This document shows positions 44,560 to 52,357 of a DNA stretch of 64,000 nucleotides, in pieces; the first letter of the stretch is position 1; the number at the start of each line of letters is the position of its first letter. The stretch covers positions 62,001-126,000 of the forward strand of contig JBAZUB010000002.1 in assembly GCA_041661625.1 (NCBI GenBank), given 5' to 3'. The translations under genes were made by a program, and so were the position numbers. Origin of the DNA: Patescibacteria group bacterium. GTDB taxonomy: Bacteria > Patescibacteriota > Patescibacteriia > JAHIZJ01. Below the pieces are notes generated by a model. That model was not told the origin of the DNA and made no database searches. It saw only the letters and a program-made list of their open reading frames with translations.

Positions 44560-45462
44560 TTATATATGGGTACAGGCATCTCGCTCTCTATCGCTGGGTT
44601 CATTACCCTTGTCTCTCATCTCGACAACGCAGAAACTTTTAAGTTCAACCTCAGGATGATCATTGCGACCGTCTATAAGGCCGAGTTGAAAGTTACTAAC
44701 ATTACTGTTCGTTTGGTTTGTCTGTGAGATTGTCCAACTTGGCATGGGTCCTAGATCAAATTGCAATCCAGTGCTAGCGTCTAGTACGAGTAGCTCTGCC
44801 TTTACATGCTTTATGACTCCACCCGCTGGTGAATTTATCACAAGACATGAAATAATATCCTGTTTCAAAGGTAGGAGGTTGTCTAAGCGATAACGGCCAA
44901 GATTATCGATTCGATTTATGCCATCGACCGAGGGATCTGGAGCGAGATAATCATTATTCGGGTTATCCAATATTAACTTCAGACCAATTGTGCGATTATC
45001 TCCATCACCCTGAATGATTTGAAATTTGTTGTTAACACGAAAGGAGTAATCAATTGCTTGTGTATGAGCGTAAAATTTACTGCACGCAAAAACATTTTCC
45101 GGCATAGAAACCGGAACTTGAATGTATCCTTGTGGGTCCATTCCGCGCATTCCGCGTGTTCGCTGCCTATAGGCCACTTGCTTCAAACTAAGTAGGCCAT
45201 CGTTTTCCTCGAGATCGTTTACTGGATTGGGATGATCCCATTCTGTGAAAATTGCAGAGCTATATTTGTTAATGTCTTGTAATGATTGCTCCTTTTTTTG
45301 AGGTTGACGCGGAGCAAAGTATTCCAAAGCAGCAATCACCGAATTTGGTATTTGAATTATTAAAGCGATTATAGCTATTATGACGCCAAATTTTCCCCAG
45401 TTTCGTTTGCGACTTAGTGAACGATTGGATTTTGGTTTCCTGTAATCCATTTCATTAATCAT
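44560..45462 (-). CDS. membrane-anchored protein of unknown function (300 aa)
   Basis: A basic N-terminus (KPKSNRSLSRKRNWGKFG) precedes one span (VIIAIIALIIQIPNSVIAAL). The remaining 250 residues are predicted outside, beta-rich, with Cys at three places (FACSKFY, ISCLVIN and a final FCVVE...ACTHI). AT-rich compared with core genes. No family recognised. It follows the 128-aa gene by 30 bases and ends at a strong terminator. Confidence 0.65.
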   Translation of the reverse strand: MINEMDYRKPKSNRSLSRKRNWGKFGVIIAIIALIIQIPNSVIAALEYFAPRQPQKKEQSLQDINKYSSAIFTEWDHPNPVNDLEENDGLLSLKQVAYRQRTRGMRGMDPQGYIQVPVSMPENVFACSKFYAHTQAIDYSFRVNNKFQIIQGDGDNRTIGLKLILDNPNNDYLAPDPSVDGINRIDNLGRYRLDNLLPLKQDIISCLVINSPAGGVIKHVKAELLVLDASTGLQFDLGPMPSWTISQTNQTNSNVSNFQLGLIDGRNDHPEVELKSFCVVEMRDKGNEPSDRERDACTHI

Positions 45463-45492
45463 GAATGCCGTGTGCGTATATCGTTAGAATAT

Positions 45493-45879
45493 CTAGTGTG
45501 TTGGTTCATGCGAAGCTAATTCAATGACGTACAGTGTGCCAAGTGTTGGATCTTCGTAGACCTTTGCTTGATATTTGCCGCTAACCCTATTTGTGTCGAT
45601 ATGATTGGATTTGAAAAACGATCGCGCTGAGATGGTTGCACCCTCTGGGTTGGCGCTGTAATTAACCTTGTACGAATCAGCGACTTTTTCTTTGTGAAAC
45701 CTAACCGCAATCGCATTTTTTTCATTATCAAAGAATAGTTCAGCATGAGTTAATTCTTTTACGCCATACGTCTGACAGAAAACGCGAGGGAACCCGATAA
45801 ACTGCGATTTTGTGATACTTATGCGATCTTCGTATTTATTTCCAACACCCTCAAACTTAGTGAAATTGTACTCGGGCAT
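45493..45879 (-). CDS. conserved-looking hypothetical protein (128 aa)
   Basis: I choose ATG at 45879 (MPEYNFTKFEGVG); the upstream extension to 45981 is hydrophobic low-complexity and unlikely. The body has DRISITKSQFIGFPRVFCQT, AELFFDNEKNAIAVRF and ATISARSFFKSNHIDTNRV. The ISARSFFK...ID pattern is one I associate with short conserved hypotheticals in Patescibacteria and archaea, without a known function. Soluble. Cotranscribed with the membrane-anchored gene downstream. Confidence 0.65.
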   Translation of the reverse strand: MPEYNFTKFEGVGNKYEDRISITKSQFIGFPRVFCQTYGVKELTHAELFFDNEKNAIAVRFHKEKVADSYKVNYSANPEGATISARSFFKSNHIDTNRVSGKYQAKVYEDPTLGTLYVIELASHEPTH

Positions 45880-46062
45880 GTATATGAGGCTAATAATAAG
45901 ACGATAATATGATACCATAACGATATATATTATGCAAGAGTTATGCGTTAGCTGTAGTGTCACCATATATACCAAAGTCATATAATTGGCTAATAATAGC
46001 CATAATATATAATATAAGCATAATAACCAGATGTTTTGTATAGTATTTCATTTAGGGTATAT

Positions 46063-46095
46063 AAAAAAACACCGGATGAGCTCCAGTGGTTTTAT
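46063..46095. terminator. terminator after the protease-HEPN pair
   Basis: CACCGGA/TCCAGTG with loop TGAGC (one mismatch), A7 on the left giving T7 on the reverse strand. Nearly the same sequence as 44512-44545. Confidence 0.75.
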
Positions 46096-46136
46096 TCACT
46101 ACTTCGTGTTTTTACTTTTGTGGTTAGCAGTCTATA

Positions 46137-46619
46137 TTACTCGGCCAAACAAACCCATTTTAAACAAACTGTTCCGGCAAGTTGTATTATATTAGTTATT
46201 TGTACAAAGAGCGATCCTTCATCACTGTAGTTCGCCGAGGGATAGAGTTGTCCATGGGCCAACTTATTTCGCAACTGATAAATTGCCGCGATTAAAATGT
46301 GAGCATTATTTTGACAACCATTTGTGATAAAATCCGAAGGGAAAGTTAATAAATCAAAACCAGCGGCCGTTTGAAGCTGAATATAATTATTTTGAATACC
46401 TCTAAGTTCATTCTTTATTGTAGGCCACACCGCGCTACCTAGATTAACAAAAGTATTATCGAGGTTTGCGGTATGATTTTGTAATTCTCGCGTCTTCACA
46501 AAGTTTCCTGCGAATGCTTTAGCCTCAAAAATTGACCAAACTGCTAAAAACCAAACCGGGGCTTCGTTAGACTCGAGCTTGGTTTGGCAGTGTTCTATGA
46601 TGTATTTGGTTGGATTCAC
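46137..46619 (-). CDS. HEPN-like protein (160 aa)
   Basis: An all-helical pattern with RNKLAH at residues 117-122, matching the Rx4-6H signature of HEPN domains, many of which are RNases or RNA-binding in toxin and defence systems. Further Arg and Asn residues lie in preceding helices. It starts 4 bases after the stop of the trypsin-like protease gene, so the two are translated together. No nucleotidyltransferase (MNT) antitoxin lies beside it. The HEPN call rests on one motif and the helical look. AT-rich, like the rest of the island. Confidence 0.55.
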   Translation of the reverse strand: MNPTKYIIEHCQTKLESNEAPVWFLAVWSIFEAKAFAGNFVKTRELQNHTANLDNTFVNLGSAVWPTIKNELRGIQNNYIQLQTAAGFDLLTFPSDFITNGCQNNAHILIAAIYQLRNKLAHGQLYPSANYSDEGSLFVQITNIIQLAGTVCLKWVCLAE

Positions 46620-46623
46620 GGAA

Positions 46624-47580
46624 TTATTTAATGTCTGATAATATTTTAGCCATTGGTTGTATCACGCCGAGGTTTTCATACTCGCCCTCGGCAACCCACG
46701 TAGGTATTCCGACAATACAAATGCTATTATCTATTTTTGATATGGCTAATCCACCAGAATTACCCGCATCAATTTTAGCTGTCGTAAAATAGTTATCTTC
46801 ACTTTTACCACTGATAATTCCTTCCGTTACAATAATATTACTCACTCCCAATACCGTTGTTTTAACATTAAAAGCTGCTGCTGGATATCCGAATATATAC
46901 ACCTTTTTCCCAGGTTGAACTTGGTTGCAAATGCTATAATTTGGTAATATCCTGTTTTTTAAAGGTTCCACGATCTGTTGACGACGTATGTATAATCCAA
47001 GAATAGAATAGTCAAAGCTATCATTATATTGACGATGCCAGTTTCCCAAAAAAGACTCAATAGCCAAATCATTATCCTTTAGTAATTCACGAATTGATTG
47101 ATACCCATCTATATCTGGAAATTCTATCCAGCATTTGCCACTAGTTTGGTTATTGTATGAATACGTTTGTGCAACATGAGCATTTGAAATCACCGCACTA
47201 ATAGCTTCACCCTGATTGGTTGGAGTATAAATACGATTCTTATCATTTACATCGGTGTCGTTGACCGGCCTCATCTTTTCTGACCACGGGAAGTTCATAT
47301 AGATGCCCGATCCCCGAACAGAATAACTCGGTAATAAATCACCAGGTTGGTAGTCTGCACAATTCAGAGTCACAACAGACTTAGAAATAGTTTTAATTTC
47401 CTGATCAGTTAACTCGTCACTAATTTGAGGTAGTGAGCCAACGGCTTGTTTATCTGCCTTGTCGGGCCATCTATAAGTATGATCCACATTTTGTATAATA
47501 ACCCAACCCAAAACGCACAAAACAAGTAAAACAAGAAACGTAATCCCGCCCCTTTTAGAAATCTCAAGTTGTAATTTCAT
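46624..47580 (-). CDS. membrane-anchored trypsin-like serine protease (318 aa)
   Basis: One span near the N-terminus (ITFLVLLVLCVLGWVII, residues 13-29), then a chymotrypsin/HtrA-type fold. The triad residues are His135 (ISNAHVAQ), Asp190 (FDYSILGL) and Ser275 (DAGNSGG). The extra loop between His and Asp is long for the family. No PDZ domain follows, so it is not a standard DegP. Cys74 and Cys150 could be paired. It would act outside the membrane if the N-terminus is cytoplasmic. The HEPN-like gene is 4 bases downstream, a pairing I do not know. Confidence 0.82.
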   Translation of the reverse strand: MKLQLEISKRGGITFLVLLVLCVLGWVIIQNVDHTYRWPDKADKQAVGSLPQISDELTDQEIKTISKSVVTLNCADYQPGDLLPSYSVRGSGIYMNFPWSEKMRPVNDTDVNDKNRIYTPTNQGEAISAVISNAHVAQTYSYNNQTSGKCWIEFPDIDGYQSIRELLKDNDLAIESFLGNWHRQYNDSFDYSILGLYIRRQQIVEPLKNRILPNYSICNQVQPGKKVYIFGYPAAAFNVKTTVLGVSNIIVTEGIISGKSEDNYFTTAKIDAGNSGGLAISKIDNSICIVGIPTWVAEGEYENLGVIQPMAKILSDIK

Positions 47581-48064
47581 AATATATTAGTTATTATATG
47601 TTGCTGTGACTCTCGGGGACGAATTAAGCACATAGGTTTCCTGTGTTGGTCGGACTCCCAGTCCCAGGCGGAGTCTTTCGCCCAAGGTGTAAAACATCGA
47701 TTACTAGACACTAATGGTGTAACAAGTTTTCGAAACAGCGTCAACTATAAAATCGAGCCGAGATGCTTGGCGTCACAGAGTTATTACTTCTATTCTTGGT
47801 TAAACCGCCTCTTGCCTTTGCCCTCGGCAGCCCCGCCCCGAGTTTATCGAGGTGGTGGGTCTACGCTTCGGCTCGCTAGCAAGCCTTCGCTCCGAGAATC
47901 GAACCTATTTGCACCCGGAGGGATTCGAGGTCTGGGCAGCGACGACCTGCCACCGGCAGCTCGTCGGACGCTCGTCTGTCGCTCCGCTCCGACTCGCTCC
48001 TGCCCTTCGAATCCAGTGAAAATATTTACTCACACTAATATTTAAAAGCTTTATTTTACTTAAT
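47581..48064. other. non-coding region with tRNA-like debris
   Basis: 484 bases without a convincing gene. The GC-rich half (47810-48020) contains many short 'CGCTCCGCTCCGACTCGCTC'-type runs and a 20-base copy of the 3' end of tRNA-Arg (47909-47928), plus GAATCGAACCT resembling another T-arm (47897-47907). It looks like a graveyard of tRNA-linked repeats. Confidence 0.6.
47909..47928 (-). repeat. 3'-end fragment of tRNA-Arg (possible att remnant)
   Basis: The 20 bases are identical to 48064-48083, the acceptor/T-arm end of the intact tRNA. A second fragment, 11 bases of the tRNA 5' end (CTACGGGTGCA), lies on the other side at 48251-48261. Confidence 0.6.
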
Positions 48065-48138
48065 TGCACCCGGAGGGATTCGAACCCCCGGCCTTGTGGA
48101 CCGGAACCACACGCTCTATCCAGCTGAGCTACGGGTGC
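48065..48138 (-). tRNA. tRNA-Arg(CCG)
   Basis: On the reverse strand the cloverleaf reads: acceptor GCACCCG/CGGGTGC, D arm GCTC...GAGC, anticodon stem TGTGG/CCACA with loop TTCCGGT (anticodon CCG), a 5-base variable loop, T arm GGGGG-TTCGAAT-CCCTC, discriminator A. CCA is not encoded. It decodes CGG. Confidence 0.95.
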
Positions 48139-48275
48139 ACGTTGTGATGAACTGCTTCTAACCTTTAAATAATAACACTTTTTCATGCTGAGCCCAGACG
48201 TCCCGCCTGGGCGGGAGTCGGGATCCCGATCGGCTTACGCCGCATCGGGACTACGGGTGCATGTAAAAGAAACTA

Positions 48276-49001
48276 TTAAGCCGGTGGCTGATATTCTTCC
48301 TTGATGAACTTTTCGAACACTTCGATATCTTCCGGCCGGCCGAAATCCTGCCAATAATCGCGCAGCCGGTGCAGACGGACTTTGCCCTGGGCGGCCAGTT
48401 GATTGATCGCATCGGTGATTTCGTATTCGTGCCGCGGTGAGGGCGTTAGATTTTTGACAATGGGGAAAATGTCGGGGGTGAACTTGTACAAACCGGTATT
48501 GATCAGGTTGCTGGCCGGGTCGCTGGGTTTCTCTACGATTCGCTCCACCAGGCCGTCGTCATTCTTTATAATAACACCAAACCGTTCCGGATGCTCGTGT
48601 TCCATGCCGGCTACATATATATAGCCATCATCATTGAACAGGCGTTTCAAGTCCGGCACGGAATAAAGATTGTCGCCATTAACCGAGATGAAACTTTCTT
48701 TACCGATCAATGGTTCGACGGCTTCGATCGGACAGGCGGTGCCGTATTTTTCACCCAGCGCGACGGACTGATCCACGATCGTGATTTCAAACGGCAACGA
48801 AGACAAGAATTTCGTCCAAGCCTCTTTTTTGTGCCCGACTACGAGAATAATTTGTTCAGCTCCGGCGTGCACCAGATTATCCAAAAGATAGCTGATGAAC
48901 GGTCGTCCGGCCACTTCGATCAATTGTTTGGGTTGGTCGGCAGCTAGTTCGCCCATTCGCTCACCTTTGCCGCCGGCCGATATTACTACTTTGCTGATCA
49001 T
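48276..49001 (-). CDS. sugar-phosphate nucleotidyltransferase
   Basis: 241 aa from ATG at 49001 (MISKVVISAGGKGERMG); 8 further residues upstream look untypical. The signature SAGGKGERM...PKQLIEVAGRPFISYLL is that of NTP-transferases such as RmlA/GlmU-N, with SVNGDNLYS holding the metal Asp, RIVEKPSDPA, and a C-terminal DYWQDFGRPEDIEVF. It makes a nucleotide sugar from a sugar 1-phosphate. Which sugar cannot be told. It shares a strand with the FemX-like gene upstream (gap 46 bases), so a wall role is plausible. Confidence 0.88.
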   Translation of the reverse strand: MISKVVISAGGKGERMGELAADQPKQLIEVAGRPFISYLLDNLVHAGAEQIILVVGHKKEAWTKFLSSLPFEITIVDQSVALGEKYGTACPIEAVEPLIGKESFISVNGDNLYSVPDLKRLFNDDGYIYVAGMEHEHPERFGVIIKNDDGLVERIVEKPSDPASNLINTGLYKFTPDIFPIVKNLTPSPRHEYEITDAINQLAAQGKVRLHRLRDYWQDFGRPEDIEVFEKFIKEEYQPPA

Positions 49002-49047
49002 ATTTTTGGGTAATAAAAAACGCAAAATGTTGCCATTGCACTGTAGC

Positions 49048-50094
49048 TTATTTCAGGATTTTTTTCAAGAGGCCGTAACCGGCATACCACACCGGCTGGT
49101 AGACAGCGTCGGCGACAGCGGCGTAGGTAACTATGCGGCCGCCGAAGCCTTTTTTGAATCGGGTGATGCCGGCCCAGGCGTGGCGTGGATCGTCATTCTC
49201 GGCGATACCCCAGAAATCGTATTGGATGGCACCGTCGCGTTTGGCGTCATGGATTGTTTGCCATTGGAGCAAGTGCGGCGCCATCAGGTTGCGGCCTTCG
49301 TTGCCGGAAGCGCCGTGCAGGTACACCACGGTCTGGTCATAACGCAGCACCAAATTGGCCGCCAATATATTTCCGTTCTGTTCGGCCAGATAGAGACGCG
49401 CCGGACACAGTTTCGAGTCCTTCAGTGTCCGCAACAGGTTGTGATAATACTTCTGAGTATGTTGGGTGATTTTATTGCGTTCGGCCGTGGCTTGCATCAA
49501 GCGCCAAAATGCTTCGAAAGATTTGTCATCGGTGGCGGTTCGAATGGTCACGCCTTTTTTCTCCGCCAGACGAATATTGTAGCGGGTCTTTGAGTGCATC
49601 CCAGTCAGTATTTCTTCTTCGCTCAACTTCAAGTCCAGTATCAATGTCACACCCGGTTGAACGGTCTTGGGTAAAACTTTGATTGGAATTCTAGTGGGCA
49701 GATCAGCCAGACTTATCGCGCCATCGTCACGCGCCCATCCGGGTTCGAGCCGAGTAAAGACTAGCCGCCGCCCGGTATGCTCGGCGTGCAGACCTTCAAT
49801 AATGGTTTTTAGCACATCGGGCCACTCGGTGCGCGACAGATCACGATGCCACACTGGACCGCGCGGTATATACCAGTAGGTGCACCCGGCCGGTAGCGGC
49901 ATGGCAATGGCCTGGACCGACGCAACATTATTATTTGACTCATCGGATATAAAAAAGCGGCGCACAACACGGTTGGCGGCGGATTGGAATTCACCCCAGT
50001 CCCAGCTTTGTAAAAATTGATCGGTCGACTGTTCGGCCAGGAAGGCGGTAAAGGCGGCGGCGTCTTGAGTTAGTTGAAGTTTAAACGTGGCCAT
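49048..50094 (-). CDS. FemAB/FemX-like aminoacyltransferase
   Basis: 348 aa made of two GNAT-like folds. Recognisable parts are FLQSWDWGEFQSAANRVVRR, YWYIPRGPVW, GMHSKTRYNIRLAEKKGV and YLHGASGNEGRNLMAPHLLQ. Fem enzymes use aminoacyl-tRNA to add bridge amino acids to lipid II in the cytoplasm. There is no long coiled-coil arm between the GNAT halves as in staphylococcal FemA, so it is closer to FemX. The ATG overlaps the ruvA stop (TAATG), so the genes are coupled. Confidence 0.88.
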   Translation of the reverse strand: MATFKLQLTQDAAAFTAFLAEQSTDQFLQSWDWGEFQSAANRVVRRFFISDESNNNVASVQAIAMPLPAGCTYWYIPRGPVWHRDLSRTEWPDVLKTIIEGLHAEHTGRRLVFTRLEPGWARDDGAISLADLPTRIPIKVLPKTVQPGVTLILDLKLSEEEILTGMHSKTRYNIRLAEKKGVTIRTATDDKSFEAFWRLMQATAERNKITQHTQKYYHNLLRTLKDSKLCPARLYLAEQNGNILAANLVLRYDQTVVYLHGASGNEGRNLMAPHLLQWQTIHDAKRDGAIQYDFWGIAENDDPRHAWAGITRFKKGFGGRIVTYAAVADAVYQPVWYAGYGLLKKILK

Positions 50095-50666
50095 TAGTGT
50101 TTGCCCAGTATTTTCAAAGCTTGTTTGAGCCGGTCTTGGGCGTTCAATGATCGATCCGTTACTTTGCGCAGCGCATTGCGCGCTTCCGGCCGCGCGTAAC
50201 CCAGCTGAACTAAAGCTTCCAGCGCGTCCACGAAAGTCTGATCCATCGAGTCGCCTACCAAGCCGGTCTTCTCCAGCTTTTCACGCAGCTCGACGATAAT
50301 GCGCTCGGCGGTTTTTCGGCCGATGCCGGACACGCTAATTAGCAAAGTCGGATCGTTCTGTACAATGGCTTGCTGGATGTCGCGCACCGGCGCGCTGGAC
50401 AGCACGCCCAGGGCGGAACGGGGACCGACGCCGGAGATGCTCAACAGCCGTTCGAAAAAATCCATATCCTCGAGCGTCACAAAACCGTACAGCTCGGCGC
50501 TGTTTTCGGTTTGATGATGATAGGTGTGCAATTCAATCTCACTGCCCGACTCGGCCATTTCCACCACCTGCGGCAACACAAAAACTCGGTAGCCGACATC
50601 GTGCACGCGCACGACCAGATAGCGTTCAGTTTTGACCAGGACGGTTCCTTTCAGATGGGCAATCAT
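50094..50666 (-). CDS. ruvA: Holliday junction helicase subunit RuvA
   Basis: 190 aa. An OB fold (MIAHLKGTVLVKTERYLVVR), two helix-hairpin-helix motifs (LLSISGVGPRSALGVLSS and LISVSGIGRKTAERIIVEL) and a C-terminal three-helix domain for RuvB (EALVQLGYARPEARNALRKV). It binds four-way junctions and loads RuvB. ruvB and ruvC are not in the window. The gene overlaps the FemX-like start by one base. Confidence 0.96.
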   Translation of the reverse strand: MIAHLKGTVLVKTERYLVVRVHDVGYRVFVLPQVVEMAESGSEIELHTYHHQTENSAELYGFVTLEDMDFFERLLSISGVGPRSALGVLSSAPVRDIQQAIVQNDPTLLISVSGIGRKTAERIIVELREKLEKTGLVGDSMDQTFVDALEALVQLGYARPEARNALRKVTDRSLNAQDRLKQALKILGKH

Positions 50667-50950
50667 AGGGACATTATAGTAAGAATAGTTACAAATTACA
50701 AGTTACAATTTTAGGAAGGGACTTTTAGAATTTATCAAGAATGCCGGCAAACAATTCTGATTATTGGAAATTTTGGCTTTCTCCTATTTTTGTAACTTGT
50801 CCCGCTTCAGAGCGGGATACCGCCTTCTCCGAAATAATGATTTAAAGTGGCGGGATAACTAGCTACTTGTAACTATTATGAGGGAGGTTCGGGTTGATCC
50901 GGTTATTTGTTAGCCGCGACTCATTACGACTCTCACAGCGCGCGGACGGA

Positions 50951-50986
50951 GGTCAACCCCGTCAGTCGCGACTGACGGGGTTGACC
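50951..50986. repeat. perfect 36-bp palindrome
   Basis: Arms of 18 bases (GGTCAACCCCGTCAGTCG and its complement) meet without a loop. The next hairpin shares two bases, and both include GTTGAC at their edges. It ends 22 bases before the -35 of the downstream cassette and could form a cruciform or serve as an operator. Confidence 0.8.
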
Positions 50987-51008
50987 CAGTACCAGACTCG
51001 GTACTGGG

Positions 51009-51037
51009 TTGACAAATCACCCGTTTAGTATTAACAT
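51009..51037 (+). promoter_or_regulatory. promoter of the SemiSWEET cassette
   Basis: TTGACA (51009-51014), 17-base spacer, TAACAT (51032-51037); leader about 130 bases. Confidence 0.55.
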
Positions 51038-51176
51038 CGGCTATTAGTTCTTTGCCAATTAGCAATGCAACAATTCGTCCCGGCAGCCAGGTGCGTGGAA
51101 TCATTCTGCGTAGTTGGCTGTCGAGACGATAGTCGCCTGGAAATACCTCCAAGCGCTTCCCAATACGGGAGGAATT

Positions 51177-51584
51177 ATGTATCAGAAACTTTTCGATCTG
51201 ATTCAGCCCGACACACCGGTCGCGGTGGCGGAGTGGGCGATCGCTGAAGCGCGCGAATTCTATGGTTTGGAAAGCGCAGGACTGCTTGTACTCGAAGGCG
51301 AGAACATCTTTGGTGAACAGAGCACCATTCAGTTCATTCACTTTCGGTCACGTAAGTCGGCGGCGGGAAGCCTGAGTGGACGAGTGGTGGTTCGATGGGA
51401 TGATTCGGCTCAACGGTGGGTTGCTGTCGTGGTTGACATCGACTCCGACCGAGCAGTCGGGTTTGGCCACTGGTATGAGGGGAACTGTTTCTGGGTGTGT
51501 ATGAAGGCCGTGACGCCCAGGAGTAAGCTGAGTCAGCCTGATTCTGCTGCGGTCGAAGCTGGGCATGAGAGGGCACTCGTATGA
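51177..51584 (+). CDS. hypothetical protein (135 aa)
   Basis: ATG at 51177 is chosen for GGGAGG 4 bases upstream; the frame extends to 51114. Soluble, mostly alpha/beta, with WAIAEAREFYGLESAGLLVL, then SIQFIHF-like and VVVDIDSDRAVGFGHWYEGN. The pattern loosely recalls small protein-inhibitor or PepSY-like folds, but I recognise no family. Its stop overlaps the start of the SemiSWEET-like gene by four bases (ATGA), so translation is coupled. GC-rich. Confidence 0.6.
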   Translation: MYQKLFDLIQPDTPVAVAEWAIAEAREFYGLESAGLLVLEGENIFGEQSTIQFIHFRSRKSAAGSLSGRVVVRWDDSAQRWVAVVVDIDSDRAVGFGHWYEGNCFWVCMKAVTPRSKLSQPDSAAVEAGHERALV

Positions 51585-51871
51585 CATTCACACTCCCGAG
51601 TGTGTCTGGTGGGATGGCAGTGGTTGGTTCGTTCATAATGCTTTACGCCCTGTACTGCCAGATTCGACTCAACCATCGTCGGGGAAAAGTCGAGGGATTG
51701 TCTCCGGTGATGATCTTCGGAGCTCTCTATACGTACACCTGCTGGACCATCCACGGCTGGTCGAAGCCAAACTGGTTTCTGGCGGTTGCTCAGACCCCCG
51801 GGGTTGTTCTCACGCTGATCTTGATGATCCAGTGGTGGCGCGATCCAGCGAGATCGAAGAGGAGGCCATGA
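51581..51871 (+). CDS. SemiSWEET / PQ-loop-like membrane protein (96 aa)
   Basis: Three hydrophobic helices: SGGMAVVGSFIMLYALYCQI, LSPVMIFGALYTYTCWTIHG and FLAVAQTPGVVLTLILMIQW, the size and layout of bacterial SemiSWEET half-transporters. YCQIRLNHRRGKVEGLSPVM resembles the loop after helix 1, with Gln near the PQ position but without the Pro, and Trp and Asn residues (TCWTIHGWSKPNW) in helix 2 where sugars bind. SemiSWEETs dimerise and carry small sugars. The call rests on pattern only. It overlaps both neighbours by ATGA-type junctions. Confidence 0.55.
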   Translation: MTFTLPSVSGGMAVVGSFIMLYALYCQIRLNHRRGKVEGLSPVMIFGALYTYTCWTIHGWSKPNWFLAVAQTPGVVLTLILMIQWWRDPARSKRRP

Positions 51872-52224
51872 TGCCAAACATAAGTGAGGCTCTGCCAATG
51901 CTAACCTGGGCGGTTGACATGGCGGCGCCCTTTGCCCTTGGGACTTCATTCCAGTACTCCATAAAGTCCGATGCCCAGCCGATTGGCAACCCGCTGAATG
52001 GCGAGGTTTGGTTCGGGGAGTTTACAAGTCTTTCGGCTGGAAAGCTCATCACTGGCACGGCCGCTGTGATCTATAACGAAGCCGGCGGATGCTGGTTGCC
52101 GCTGAGTGTCGCTTTTCGCTACGGCGAGAACAGTTACGACGTGCAGTTCACTTGCGTTCTCAGGGTGGGGCGCATAATGCTGGTTACGCTCGAGCTGAGC
52201 GAGGAAACAAAGGAGGAGACATAA
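51871..52224 (+). CDS. hypothetical protein (117 aa)
   Basis: Two adjacent ATGs (51868 and 51871) follow GGAGG at 51861-51865; the second has the better spacing. 117 aa, with ATG 51868 overlapping the upstream TGA. A hydrophobic first third (ALPMLTWAVDMAAPFALGTS) then beta strands (GEVWFGEFTSLSAGKL and SVAFRYGENSYDVQFTCVLR). No family recognised. Third gene of the cassette, closed by the terminator at 52232. Confidence 0.6.
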   Translation: MPNISEALPMLTWAVDMAAPFALGTSFQYSIKSDAQPIGNPLNGEVWFGEFTSLSAGKLITGTAAVIYNEAGGCWLPLSVAFRYGENSYDVQFTCVLRVGRIMLVTLELSEETKEET

Positions 52225-52231
52225 TCAATAC

Positions 52232-52272
52232 AACCGCCCCGGCTCCCTCGAGCCCCGGCGGTTTTTCTTTTT
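52232..52272 (+). terminator. terminator of the SemiSWEET cassette
   Basis: AACCGCC and GGCTC pair with GAGCC and GGCGGTT around CCTC, then T5CT5. The last 21 bases recur exactly at 52808-52828 after the RidA gene. Confidence 0.9.
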
Positions 52273-52281
52273 GGGTAACGC

Positions 52282-52310
52282 TTGACGATAACGGCTCGGT
52301 TGGGTAAGAT
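52282..52310 (+). promoter_or_regulatory. promoter of the RidA gene
   Basis: TTGACG (52282-52287), 17-base spacer, TAAGAT (52305-52310). Confidence 0.7.
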
Positions 52311-52357
52311 GCGGGCGGTGTTCCGGAGGGTACTAGACACATGGCAATGGAGGCAGG

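Larger units (their letters stand above)
50667..51176. other. 510-base intergenic region with stacked palindromes
   Basis: No gene. The left part has 'aagttacaa' AT-rich repeats (50689-50712 and 50795-50806) and a small hairpin CCCGCTTC/GAGCGGG near 50805. The right part holds a 36-bp perfect palindrome (50951-50986) followed by CCCAGTACC/GGTACTGGG (50985-51008) and a promoter. Confidence 0.65.

Noticed and set aside
46137..47580. Classical HEPN-MNT toxin-antitoxin
   Set aside because: No nucleotidyltransferase with GSxxRG lies beside the HEPN-like gene; the partner is a serine protease.
47581..48064. Second tRNA or tmRNA in the GC-rich debris
   Set aside because: Only short T-arm-like and acceptor-like fragments are present; no cloverleaf can be closed.
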